DNA from: Patellaria atrata CBS 101060
Taxonomy: Eukaryota; Ascomycota; Dothideomycetes; Patellariales; Patellariaceae
Length of the DNA: 64,000 bases
Assembly (NCBI GenBank): GCA_010093705.1
Contig: MU006107.1
Span: forward strand, 7,281-71,280
Direction: 5' to 3'
Each line of letters begins with the position of its first letter. Positions within the stretch are counted from its first letter, which is position 1. A program made the translations under genes and the position numbers. Below, in pieces: positions 23,498 to 34,285 of the stretch. The notes beneath the pieces are model-generated. The model was given only the letters and a program-made list of their open reading frames with translations, was not told the DNA's origin and did not search any database.

Positions 23498-24552
23498 ATG
23501 GCTCCCAGACGCGGTGGAAGCAGCGGTGGTGGCCGTATTTCAGTCGACAACAAGTGCGACGACGTAGGCGCATTTCAAGATGGCCATGAAATTGCTGTAC
23601 TCGTCATCTACATATTCTTCATGATTTATGTCTTCGTTGTTTTCTTCCAGTGGTTAAAGGCCAGAAAAGCAAATGACGCAGCGCATAGCATCTTGAGATG
23701 GTATGGCTTTGGGCTGGCAATAATGTTCCTGAATCTGTAAGAACACCTAAATCGAAATATACAAGATCATTAACCTGACTACATTGTAGGGGCGCTATAC
23801 TCGGTCTGATATTCCTCATCCTATTCCGCTGCACCGTAATGAACTACATGGAATACCTCCACGGCTCCATCGCGGTCGTGATATTCCGCTCCCTCGCCGA
23901 ATGGCTTATCCTCTTCACCATCATGTCGCCCATGCTCAATCGTCTGCAGGTGCACGTCGGCCGCACCTCTAAACTCGCGCTCTACCTCTCCTGGGCCTCA
24001 CTGTCCATCATTGGTATCCTCCTGGTCGTCTACCTCATCATCCGCTCCTACGTCGCCTCCGACTGGGACAACCATGTGAATGGGTACTGGTACATCAGCG
24101 TCGCATACCAATTCCTTTTTTTCCTTTGCGTGATCTTCATAACGACGAACTTCGCCATCATCATGAGCCGCATGGCGAGCCGCAACATGCAACTCGGGAG
24201 CTTGAAATTCTGGCTTCCTTTCCTCCTCGTAAACCTCTTTATCTACAGCTTCATATCCGTCTTCGACGCTTTCTATTACACCGTCGCCGACCATGATGTC
24301 ACGCAAACCGCCTCCGTCGTCTTCGTAGCACTATACAGTATCTTCCAATGTTTGATTTTGACCTCTCTGCTCAAGTCCGCGACGAGCCCAGCACTCACGA
24401 CGACTGCGAGTGGCGCGACCTATGGTGCGGTAAAGCAGAACCAGGCCCCGCAAATGCAGCAGTGGGAGAATACGAGTTACCAGCCTCAGGTTCCGCGGCA
24501 GACGCAGCAGACGAGCTGGCATGGGCTCGGGAGGCAGTTTGCTCCGGCGTAG
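23498..24552 (+). CDS. Fungal polytopic membrane protein of unknown function
   Basis: Exons 23498-23736 and 23790-24552 (53-nt intron) give 333 residues. I recognise no family by name. About seven hydrophobic segments are visible, including IAVLVIYIFFMIYVFVVFF, GAILGLIFLILF, ASLSIIGILLVVYLII, FLFFLCVIFITTNFAII and WLPFLLVNLFIYSF. A Gly/Arg-rich, probably cytosolic N-terminus (APRRGGSSGGG) precedes them and a Gln-rich soluble tail of about 55 residues follows. Seven helices with a soluble tail resemble fungal receptor-like or transporter-like proteins, but no diagnostic motif is seen. Codon use in the second exon is strongly C-ending, which hints at good expression. Confidence 0.85.
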
Positions 24553-25899
24553 CAGCAGGGGAAAACGCAGTATCGTTGAGGAGTATGTATTGAGCTGGGA
24601 CTGGATTAATGCAAAGACGAGAGAGTGAAGACATGGGTGATTTGGGCTTTGGCGAATTTGTTGCGCGGATACCCCCTTCTCGTTATGAGACTAAGATTTA
24701 GGCCTGAAAATTGTACATGAGTAATTTTATAAATTAAATATTCCACTAATGCTTCTTTTATGCCGAGATTGATGATAGTGTTGTTCGAAGTAATAGCTTA
24801 GATTCGACAGAGCTATCGCATTTACTCGAGGATTCATCTGTAAATGAAGATATCCCCCAACGAGTGCCACAATTTCATGAATAAAATAGTCATATATACC
24901 GACTAGAAACCAGGGGTAATTTGAAGGGATACGTATTTAGGACACACAAGAAGAGACCAAGGATAAAAAGGGAGGACAAGGACAGGACGTAAGTGTGACT
25001 GTGACTGTCAACAATTAGTGGTACGAGTATAATGAATTGAAGCGGTCAGTCTACCATGGAAATGATGGGATAGGGAAGCATTACTTATCATTCGAAATAA
25101 AGCAAAGTCAGATATCGGAAGGTGTCAATTCTATCACGAGGGTACAATAGGGCTTAAGATTTCTACTCTAACTAGTTCTCCCACTATCGAAGGAAACTTA
25201 ATAAATGAAAGTGAAAAGGTCCTTCGCATATTTGCTTACGAGTGTCTATTCACCTTACAGCTACTGAGAACTTGCAGAGATTTCGCTCGTCGACGACAGG
25301 GTAAAATAATAGTGGTCACGATTGATCGAGGGGATGGAAGGGTATCGAAGGGATTAGTCGGGAGATGGATCGAAAGGGGACGCTATCGCTGACCTAGTGC
25401 GTTAAAGGGGCTAAATGACAGTGCAAGGTAGTTAGTTTAAGACCGTAAATAAGACCTTTCGCAAAGACTAGATATCGCTTCGACGCATCGTTCGACGATC
25501 GATCGTTGGGGCTCGCGAGGTTTGTATGGATTGTTGGCTAGAAACAAAGGGGTGCTCGATTCGTAGTATGGTAGTACATTGTAAAGAAACCGCGCGAATG
25601 AGAATCGAATGAATCGCATCGTTCGAAACCGACATCGCTTCGTGAAGGACGATATCGCCGAGTAAACCGCCACAGAATCCCGTCCGTCTCGAGGTCGTTC
25701 GAAGTCGAACTGCTGATTAGATCAATTTGGCAGACAATTGAAGAAATATTGTGAGAAGTAAGAAATTGCCAGCCCTAAGCGTGCACTGGCACCCAACCAA
25801 GCAAACGATCTTGAGTTTTCCCGGTCGCCCGTAAATGTCCCAGTGATACCGATAGAACTGATCTTTTTTAAGTAGCCAAAATGATGAAGAGAAAATTGT
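24553..25899. other. Convergent intergenic region with a CpG-rich tract
   Basis: About 1.35 kb between two convergent genes. The first part is plain 3'-flank sequence. From about 25430 to 25700 the sequence changes: it is rich in CG dinucleotides with repeated ATCGCTTCG, GATATCGC and TCGTTCGA-like words. No frame in it looks coding. Confidence 0.5.
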
Positions 25900-26895
25900 C
25901 TACTCGGCAGTATCAAGTTCGTCGTGAGCGGGAGGCGGGGATTCGACTGTCTAGTTGTCAGGGTTGCGGAATCTGAGGGCACAGTCGAATTGGTGCATAC
26001 CCTTCCTATCGACACCATTGGTCCCATTCTCGGGTTCTTCTTCTCTGTCTCTAACATCCTTCATATCGCGATCGCGATCGTCGGGACTTCGGCTTCGATC
26101 ACGGTCGCGGTCTCTACGATCATAATCGCGCTCACGACGGTCATCCTTGCGAGGAGAATACTCGCCACGGCTGCGACGGGGTGGGGTGGCACTGCGACGA
26201 CTTCCGCGAGGGGATCGATCACGGCGTCCTGGACGGTCACGCCCCGAGTCAAACCGCCAAGAAGCGGATGGGGGAGTACGGGCCCACTTTAAGATACTGT
26301 TAGTATATGTTAAGGTTGAGAAGGTGTGACCGTACCTCAATCTTCAGCAGGTCATCACGGCCGATGCGCTTATTGTGCATCTCATGGTATGCATCATCTG
26401 CGTCACGACGACTCTCGTATTCGACGAAGGCAAAGCTTCCAGTACTTGTTAGTAATACTCGAAAAATAAACGCTGGAAGAGAAGGACTCACAGTCGGCTT
26501 GACGCGGAACGTGGAGCCGGGATGTCACAGCGGACGAGACGCCCGTATCTAGAGAATTATTAGTTTACCAAGAACTAGAGAGAAAGGTAGTAGAGGCTAT
26601 GCTAGAACAAGACAATATATGATGAAAGTCAAGAAAGAGGACAAATATCTTGATATGAATACTTCACAGGGAATCACACAAGTACTGGAGCTCTGAAGTA
26701 GACGGAGGCAGTGGCTAGGGGAGCAATTTTGTGCTCCTCTTTGAAGATGTGTAGTTATGGGGAACGGTCTCTAGTGCTTGCCGGTCGGATTGTGAGTGTG
26801 TGAGAGACATACCGCTCGAATTCGAACGCAAGATCGCGAGCGCGCGTACCGTGGCCGAAGCCAGTGACGTAAAGAGTCGTTCCTCCACGAGACAT
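25900..26895 (-). CDS. srp1: SR-type splicing factor, S. pombe Srp1-like
   Basis: Five exons (26895-26813, 26548-26492, 26435-26336, 26286-26001, 25946-25900) give 190 residues. An N-terminal RRM starts TTLYVTGFGHGTRARDLAFE (RNP2 at LYVTGF) and carries RNP1 as FAFVEYESR, then IEWARTPPSASWRF. An RS/RD-rich domain with RRSATPPRRSRG and RDRDRDRSRSPDDRDRD follows, and the tail ends ESPPPAHDELDTAE. The RRM closely matches fission-yeast Srp1, an SR protein acting in pre-mRNA splicing. The first intron is 264 nt while the others are 49-56 nt. Reading through the last intron would give a different tail (FDCALRFRNPDN), so an alternative end is possible. It is divergent from NAB2. Confidence 0.92.
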
Positions 26896-27405
26896 GGTTT
26901 CGAATAGGTGATCAAAGATGAGAAGTAGTCGAGGCAGAAAGGTACTGCCGAAGGGGTGGTGTGATGAAAGCTGATACCAAATAAGTATGGTAATGAGGTG
27001 TAGAGGTTTTGGATGTTAGGCAAGGGAGAGCTCTGGCTCAAAGGAATTTCGCTTATATCAGCAAAACATGCCAAGTCGTAACTACTCCGTTTTCAGAAAA
27101 TCCTTGGCAGTCACGTCTTACCTTTCCTTGCGCATCGAGGAGCTGTCCATTGACTTCATTGAACTCCAAAAAGTTCTTGTCCACTACTTTCAACCTACGC
27201 TATTCCATACCTTTCCCCCAACCACTGACCACCTAACCGGCCATACCACTCTTACAAATCGACCATATCGAGTCTGTTCATATTTCTCACAGTCACTCGA
27301 CTACTGCTCTTTAAAGCGTCAATCTCATTCCGCAAACGCGCCACATCCTCTCCACTGCTTGATTTCCAGGCTTCCTTTGTTCGTAGCTATCAAGCTACTG
27401 TCACC
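26896..27405. promoter_or_regulatory. Divergent upstream region of srp1-like and NAB2
   Basis: 510 bases between two mRNA-biology genes. Pyrimidine-rich patches (CCTTTCCCCC, TCATTCC) occur near the NAB2 side. No separate gene is supported. Confidence 0.4.
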
Positions 27406-29012
27406 ATGTCTGTCGAGGTAGCACTTGATAGCCCGCTCGCTAAAGCGCTTCAAAATGTTGTAAATCCGAAGCTCGCGGAAGTGGGGTGGGCATCAGGGGA
27501 TGCAGGCGACTCGACGCTCGCTGAGTACATCGTGCTCATGCTCAGTAATGGCAAGAATCAGGAAGATATTGCGACTGAACTTTCTACCGATCTTCTCGTA
27601 GACACCTCAGGAGCTATCGACTTTGCGCGGTGGTTATTCGAACAAGTCAACCTTCTAAATTTTCAAATCAACGGCAGCGCCGAACCATCACATTCGGGAT
27701 CATCTAATGCGCCTATTCCATCACAATCCGAAACTACGCATGACCAGTCTAGAGACGCGGAGATGGGCGATTCCAATGACGGAAACCAGACAGCCATGTA
27801 TTGTACACATCTCCAAACCTACTGACACGACTACTAATAAGATTACATAGTCCAACCGGTCCGAAAGCTATGCGCAATGGCAATTCGAAACCCCGTGGGA
27901 TGCTCGGCCAAGTTAACAAGGCAATGTCGCGAAATGACAACCCTCTTCACCGCATCAAAGGCGCCGGGGGCGCTGGTCGCATAAATTCGCATTCCAACAG
28001 AGAGCCACCCAAAGGTCCAAGAAATCAAGCGATCAATCGTGGTTTTCAAATGGCGTCCGCAATTCCCATGCAACAAATGCAACCCAATGGTATGCCCAAC
28101 TTCATGGGTGCCCCTCCGGATATGACGAATATGAATCCCGAGCAGAGAATGCAAATGCTCAAGTTCTTCGAATTCGGTTCCTCCATGATGGCCCAGTTTT
28201 ATAATGTCGCACAACCACCTAACGCCCATGGTCAAGCTATGGGTGGACCGGTCTTTAATCCTGCATTCCAGAATGGCACACAAGGCCCGCAGCCCGGAAA
28301 ATCGTTGTTTGACCGCGTAGACAACAGGTCTCAGAGGCGTGGTGGAAAGTTCAATAATACCCCAAGGGCGACGCAGCCGCAGCAGCAGGATGTTAAGATG
28401 GGCGATGATCCGCAACCCACAACCGACGATCAGTCGTCGTCTATGGATGTAGAAACTTCTGCGGCAGTACAGAAAGATCCTCCCGAGACAATGTGCCGTT
28501 TCAATCTCTACTGCACAAAGTCAGATTGTCCATTCGCACATCAGTCACCAGCCGCACCACCTGGAGTGAATGTGGACATATCCGATGTCTGTACCTTTGG
28601 TGCCGCTTGCAAGAATAAGAAGTGTGTCGGCCGTCACCCATCCCCGGCAAAGAAGCTTGAACATCATGCCCAACAGCCCTGCAAGTTTTGGCCCGATTGC
28701 ACCAATGAGTACTGTCCCTTCCAGCACACACCGAAGCGATGTACTAATGGGGCCGACTGCGTTACCCCAGGTTGTCAGTTCGCTCACAGCAAGATAGTGT
28801 GCAGATTTAACCCATGCACAAGGCCGCAGTGCCCGTACAAGCACAGTGAAGGCCAGAAGAGGGGGGCGTTCGAGGATAAGGTATGGAAAGCAAACTCCGG
28901 AAAAGAGCATGTCAGCGAAAGGAAATTCGTGAACGAGGAAGAGGAAGAGTTGATCCTGCCCGGTGCAGGTAATGAGAATTCGGATCCGGTGGAACCCCAA
29001 ATCATTACTTAA
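27406..29012 (+). CDS. NAB2: Nuclear polyadenylated RNA-binding protein Nab2
   Basis: Exons 27406-27797 and 27851-29012 (53-nt intron with ACTACTAAT branch) give 517 residues. Nab2 binds poly(A) tails, limits their length and couples mRNA to export. The N-terminal ~90 residues form the helical PWI-like Nab2 domain (SPLAKALQNVV, LAEYIVLMLSNGK, ARWLFEQVN). A Gln/Asn/Met-rich and RGG-poor linker follows. The C-terminal third, residues about 346-462, has five CCCH fingers of the tight Nab2 type: CRFNLYCTKSDCPFAH, CTFGAACKNKKCVGRH, CKFWPDCTNEYCPFQH, CTNGADCVTPGCQFAH and CRFNPCTRPQCPYKH. Yeast Nab2 has seven fingers; two may be absent or too divergent to see here. Confidence 0.93.
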
Positions 29013-29458
29013 CTCTCGATGAATAGATGATGCATATGAGTGGCAAACGAGTTGTGGTATGGCGGTGGTAGAAGCATAATTTTCACTGACTCTGTATTTT
29101 TATAACAACGTATGAGGATCAAACAGGCGTAGTTGTGAATGGGACGGCAAATTCCCAGGGGCTGCTGGGACGGTTTGGATACGCATATGTAGAATGAACA
29201 ATTCCCTTGTGGACTGTAGCATTCAGCTACAGTCAATTTAAACAAACATCTCTCCCAAACATGATTGATTTCTGTGATTCTTTTCGCTTTTATTCTGGAT
29301 TACAACCCTACAGTAAGCATGGGGATGACGGGTATACGTCGCGTAAACTCCGATTTTCTCCAGATCCATGACGAACTCTATCTCGCAACATAACTTATTG
29401 GGATGATGAGAGGCTTCGGTAGCCGTTTCATCAGTCCTCCTTTTGATTTTTCGGAGCA
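29013..29458. other. Region between NAB2 stop and HEM14 start
   Basis: 446 bases in tandem orientation, holding the NAB2 3' UTR and the HEM14 promoter. No gene or repeat seen. Confidence 0.4.
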
Positions 29459-31244
29459 ATGCGTCTCCATAAACATGTCTTCAACCCAGAACGTCTTATT
29501 TGCAATGTACATCTAAGGACGCGCCCAATTGACCCTCGCTTCACGCGACTATTTTCAACAGCCGCAACAGCTCAGGACAATTCCCTCGAAGATGTAGCTA
29601 TAATCGGCGGAGGCCTCACTGGTCTAGCAAGCGCGTATTATCTGGCGAAAGAGAGACCTTCTACAAAGATAACCATTTATGAAGCTAGTTCACGGACTGG
29701 TGGTTGGCTCAACTCCAAATATATTGATACTCCCTACAAAAAGCAGGTCTTATTTGAGACTGGGCCACACTCAATACGGTCTGGTGGAGAAGCTGCAATC
29801 TTTATCCTATTCCTGGTGCGTATTGAAATAATCTTCCCATTATTACCCTTTTTAACATCTACTAGATCCAAGAACTCGACCTGCAGGATGAGATCCTACC
29901 AGTCTCTAGATTTTCCCTTTCGGCTCGGAATCGATTCATATACTACCCTGATCGTCTCGTGAAGATGCCGCAAGGGGTTGACTTTCAAAGTCTTTATTCA
30001 TTCGTCTCAGAACCCGTATTCCGAGAAGCACTCCCCGGCCTAGTTCGGGAGCCGTGGATTGATGCACTAGAGGATCCCCCAATCGATGAGTCTGTAGGGG
30101 ATTTCATAAGTCGGCGACTTGGCAGACCCATAGCAGAAAATCTCGTGTCTGCTATTATTCATGGAATCTACGCCGGAAACATTTGGGAGCTGAGTTCAAA
30201 GATGTTAATGCCGGTTCAGCGGAAGATGGAAGAAGACCATGGAAGTATACTGCTCGGTTATATCAGTGGCTTGTACAAGAAGCCTGAACTAACTATTCCA
30301 TGGCGAGATTTCGAAACCTTTGGATCCGTGAGAGAATCTGGGATGGTTCTTTCGGAGGATATAAAAGATAAATTGTCGGGGGCATCCATTTACACCTTTA
30401 ACAAAGGGTTACAACAACTTACTGACAGACTCACCTGGAAGCTAGAACTAATGAGCAATATAACTATCGAGAGAGATACTGAAGTCGAGAATTTACAGCT
30501 TGATTCTCGGACAGGCAATGTTAACCTTAAGGTATGTCAAATAAATATATAACTAAATTAACTGACAAGACGTAGATTAAAACCAACAAAAGTCGAAACA
30601 CCATAAGTAAATCTCATGTCATATCCACAATATTCTCCAAACACACAGGCATCCAAGCACTCGCCGACACCGACGCGGTGACTGTGATGGTCGTAAATCT
30701 GTATTATTCAAACCAGTTCCTTCTCCCAGTCAATGGATTTGGCTATCTCCTCCCGATGAGCCTCCCATTCTCGCAAAATCCGGAATTCGCTCTTGGTGTA
30801 TCCTTCGATTCAGACTGCGCCCATTTACCAAATGATCCCGCAGGTACCAAAGTAAGCGTAATGCTAGGCGGGCACTGGTGGGACAACATGACAAGCTATC
30901 CCGACGAGAAAGAGGGTTTGCAGATGGCTCGCAGTGTTTTAGAAAGACATCTGGGCATCAAAGACGAGCCCGTAGCAAGTCTGGTCTCCTTGCAGAAGGA
31001 TTGTATCCCACAGTACAAAGTTGGACACGAGGAAAAAATGAGGAAAGCGCATGCGGAGCTGAACGAAAAGTACCGAGGCCGAGTGAGGGTCACGGGCAAT
31101 TCTTACCATGGTGTTAGCGTCAACGACTGTGCACGAGGGGCTTGGGACGTTGTGAGAGCTTTGGTTAGAGATAGTGGTCCTGGTCTTACTGGTCTGGAGC
31201 ATTTCAGAAATCCCCATTGGATAATACTCAGAAGCAAAAGGTAG
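29459..31244 (+). CDS. HEM14: Protoporphyrinogen oxidase, mitochondrial
   Basis: Exons 29459-29815, 29866-30531 and 30576-31244 give 563 residues. The enzyme oxidises protoporphyrinogen IX to protoporphyrin IX, the penultimate haem step, at the outer face of the inner mitochondrial membrane. The N-terminus ([13 protein letters not shown] to about residue 40) is basic and looks like a matrix-targeting presequence. The FAD dinucleotide motif [18 protein letters not shown] lies near residues 46-63, followed by [13 protein letters not shown]. Family blocks [18 protein letters not shown] and GFGYLLP are present, as is the C-terminal FAD-contact region [15 protein letters not shown]. Both introns are short (50 and 44 nt). 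Confidence 0.95.
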
Positions 31245-31458
31245 CAGGTCCGAAGAGGTACAAGCAGTGGTGCTCCAGATTGTATTATATTGTTTATTAA
31301 AATAGAGAGATCAAGAGAATCCAGTATGTCTTTGTGAACATGGACCCGGTGTATCTTCGGCCTAACTTTCCACTTTTAATTCGACGTCACAGTTGAAGCT
31401 CTCGCATCAATTTCCTTCGTTTGCAGTCAAGCACTCAAAGAAGACAAATTCTATCATC

Positions 31459-32022
31459 ATGGCCGACGAAGAATATGACATCGATCCCGAGATAGCCGCG
31501 GCCATGGGCTTTGGAACTTTTGGTAGCCAGACCAACAAAAAGAGAAAATACAACCAACAAGATGCCGTGACTGACCAGGATCAAACCTCGAAACCAAAAT
31601 CAGCATCGACTGGGACGAATTCAACACCAATAGGAGCACGGCTTCCAGTAATTCCAGGTAACCCGATTGCGGCCGCAAGAGCACCAGCAGAGGAACAGGA
31701 ACGACAAGAACCGGAGATATTAGAGGCCTTCGGGAAACCCAAAGGAAAAGGAAAGCAAAAGCAGAAGGAAAAGGCACCCTCAGGACTAGCAGCTTTTCTT
31801 CAGAGAGCACAATCTTTACCGTCTAGGCCGCCGGCACTAGAGCAGGAACAGAACCAGCAACCTGCAGCAACCACGTCCGTCCAGCAACTTCAATGGGCTA
31901 ATGATCGTGAGAATCTTAACACCCTTGCTCAAGGTGTACGCGATGCGAATGGTGATATTGCGTACTATATGCCTAGCTTTGTTGAGGATCCTTGGGCGAG
32001 TTGGCGTGAAAAGCAGGCTTGA
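31459..32022 (+). CDS. Small conserved fungal protein of unknown function
   Basis: A single exon of 187 residues starting MADEEYDIDPEIAAAMGFGT. I recognise the N-terminal block (acidic, then IAAAMGFGTFGSQ followed by a basic KKRK stretch) as common in ascomycete proteins of unknown role. The middle is Lys/Glu/Gln-rich low complexity (KPKGKGKQKQKEK), and the end DIAYYMPSFVEDPWASW looks like a second conserved motif. KKRKYN may be a nuclear localisation signal. The ATG at 31459 is preferred over upstream in-frame sequence, which looks like 5' UTR. Tandem to HEM14, 214 bases behind it. Confidence 0.8.
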   Translation: MADEEYDIDPEIAAAMGFGTFGSQTNKKRKYNQQDAVTDQDQTSKPKSASTGTNSTPIGARLPVIPGNPIAAARAPAEEQERQEPEILEAFGKPKGKGKQKQKEKAPSGLAAFLQRAQSLPSRPPALEQEQNQQPAATTSVQQLQWANDRENLNTLAQGVRDANGDIAYYMPSFVEDPWASWREKQA

Positions 32023-32479
32023 AGAATTTATGAATTGCTACTCGTCTCTGTTAGTGCTAAGGAACGCACCACGGACTGAGTGCGAATATGGATCCCCATG
32101 ATTCCCATAGTGGTATCCGCAGTCATAGTGTGCCGCGCTATAAAAGAACTATTCATATGTAGTATGATTATAGAAAATTTACTGCTCCAAGGAGAACGGT
32201 ATAGCAGATCTCTATCTCCGCCTTGCTTCGTTCGAGCTCCACATAGGCTCACTTTTCCGCCAAGCTACAAGTAATGTATCTCTGGATTCATGGAGCAGTT
32301 ACTTCGGTTTCCAGATTATCGAGCGCGTTATTGGAGGTAGGCTGGTGGTAATTGTGATTATAGAACACTACGAAACATAACCCAATCGAATCGATCACAA
32401 ACATTCAAGCGCTCTTTGTGCAAATGTGCGACCCCGCTGCATTTGGCTCAGAATTCCCAGTGACCCCATCTCTTTAGTG
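32023..32479. other. Convergent intergenic region
   Basis: 457 bases between two convergent genes. It holds their 3' ends. No gene seen. Confidence 0.5.
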
Positions 32480-33142
32480 CTACAAAGGACCATCATGGCC
32501 CCCCTTTCCTTCCACAAAACCTCTCAACCCCCCCGCCATGGCCTCCAAATCCCTCTGCATGCCCTCTCCTATTATCGCCGAAACAGGCCACGCGAAAGGC
32601 CCATAAAACTGCGCCGTCGTCGTAAACACACTCTCCTTTACCCCTTCTCCCTCCACCTCCTCAATCGTACTCTCGCGCCTACACCTCAACAGCCAATCGG
32701 GCGAACTCTCATCGAACCATTCGGCCCGCCATACCTTCTTCCCACTTCCCACTTTTGCGGGCACCTCGACCGCGGTGATTATATCTTTGCCTTCCTGTGA
32801 AAAATGCCACGGTGCGTCGTTGAAACGTGTGTGCATCCAGACGTCAAATCTCAGCGAACTCCCTACCCTCATGAGCCCCCTGGCCCCCTCTTCCACACCA
32901 GTGGGGTGTATCAGATAGGCATTCCGGCACCAGGGATTCCACTCGCGCCAAGTGGTGGTGTTGGAAAATGTGGTCCATACAGTGGAGCCGGGAGCTTGGA
33001 TGGAGATTGTGGCAGAGGCGTACAGGATGGGTTTGGTGTCGAGGTAGGGTTTGTTGCGGTTGAGGAAGAGGGAGAGGAAGACCATGAAGGCGGGCGCGAG
33101 GTAGAGGAGTCGGGTACGGGGGGGTAAGGGGACTGTTGGCAT
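32480..33142 (-). CDS. SRPBCC (START/polyketide-cyclase-like) protein with an N-terminal membrane anchor
   Basis: A single exon of 220 residues from MPTVPLPPRTR. Residues 12-27 are hydrophobic (LLYLAPAFMVFLSLFL), a likely anchor or signal. Then comes an SRPBCC-type domain: ASATISIQAPGSTVWTTFSN, the WREWNPWCRNAYLI turn typical of the fold, and a C-terminal helix (GEGMQRDLEAMAGGL). The fold binds a lipid or other hydrophobic ligand, but nothing here tells which. An ATG at 33247 in the same frame would add 35 residues of no clear character; I prefer the internal start because the anchor then sits at the N-terminus. Divergent from the kinase gene. Confidence 0.8.
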   Translation of the reverse strand: MPTVPLPPRTRLLYLAPAFMVFLSLFLNRNKPYLDTKPILYASATISIQAPGSTVWTTFSNTTTWREWNPWCRNAYLIHPTGVEEGARGLMRVGSSLRFDVWMHTRFNDAPWHFSQEGKDIITAVEVPAKVGSGKKVWRAEWFDESSPDWLLRCRRESTIEEVEGEGVKESVFTTTAQFYGPFAWPVSAIIGEGMQRDLEAMAGGLRGFVEGKGGHDGPL

Positions 33143-34285
33143 CTTGTGTGTGGGGTTGTGCTTGGAGTTTGTGGGTAAGAAGGGTGTAAGTGGGGGAATA
33201 CTCTTGTTTATATATGTTGTTGGATATGGGATTAGGCCCGCAACCAAGAACCTTAGTTCTAGTTCTAGGTATTAGCGCGGCGATGGTGCTATAGTGCACA
33301 AGATTTTTATGTATACTAAGGCCGTAGAATGGGAGCGGAGAATCAAAGTTTCGTGATACTTTGGACTTCGTTCCTGTACCACAGTATTACTCTGTGATGC
33401 GGTTTGGGGTCGGACAGATGATAATTATTCCGAAATGCATTGGGCAAGAACATTTTGGTTTTATAGCCAATGAGACTTTACTATTTTTGACCAATTATAC
33501 TGTTCCGTTTCCAGTTCTGCCTTAGCCCTTTAACAACACCAGTATCTTTTAAAAGACGTCGAATTCTATCTATAGAAGCTAAGCACATTATTTGACATGC
33601 ATTGTACTCGTTATACCGTACTTCATGATATTCCATGCCTAGATATGAAACTCTATGTGGAGTGCCTTATCTCAGCACAAAGAAAGTTTCTCACAAGACA
33701 CACAACGCATATCTTGGGACGGACTCTCAAGATTCCCTTAACCTAATATCCAATATGATAAGAACAGATCGTTATCCTCCGAGATACCTTATGGTTAACT
33801 TACAGTTGATGGGTTTTGTAGTTCTAGTGCGTGACTCCTTTGGGTTTAGACACAAGTAGCCTTGAAGTGTCCGTATCCATAAAGCGTTCGACGTTGAGAA
33901 AATATCTCCTAAATCAGTCACCCGCATATTCCCATAAACAGATTCAACGCATTCATCCCACTTCTTCCTGCAATCACAGCCTTTGTACGGGTACCAAAGG
34001 AAAAGAGCGATGCTGTTTCACTGATGCTAAGGAGAACGTGCACAATACTTCAGAACTACCTATACCCGCTCTGTGTAGTGAGCACCATCATTCAATACAA
34101 TGTAACAATGTAACAATGTAAGAGGACTATCCCGTTGGGTAAATGTAGGTATACAATGTCCAAGGGAGGGTTATATATAGTGTTTCATCCCGTGGGTTTC
34201 AAACTAAACCAGCACACTCTATCTCCATCACGATTTGTTGAGACATTGCAGAGCATAAATCAATCTCAAAACGATAGCATTAAAA
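33143..34285. other. Divergent intergenic region upstream of the kinase
   Basis: 1.14 kb, sparse. Three copies of an ACAATGTA unit lie at about 34097-34120. GGGTTATATATAG at about 34168-34180 is a good TATA-box candidate, roughly 105 bases before the kinase ATG. No gene seen. Confidence 0.5.

Noticed and set aside
25437-25673. A 78-codon minus-strand frame in the CpG-rich tract
   Set aside because: Arg/Phe/Ser-rich with no motif; likely a by-product of the repeated words.
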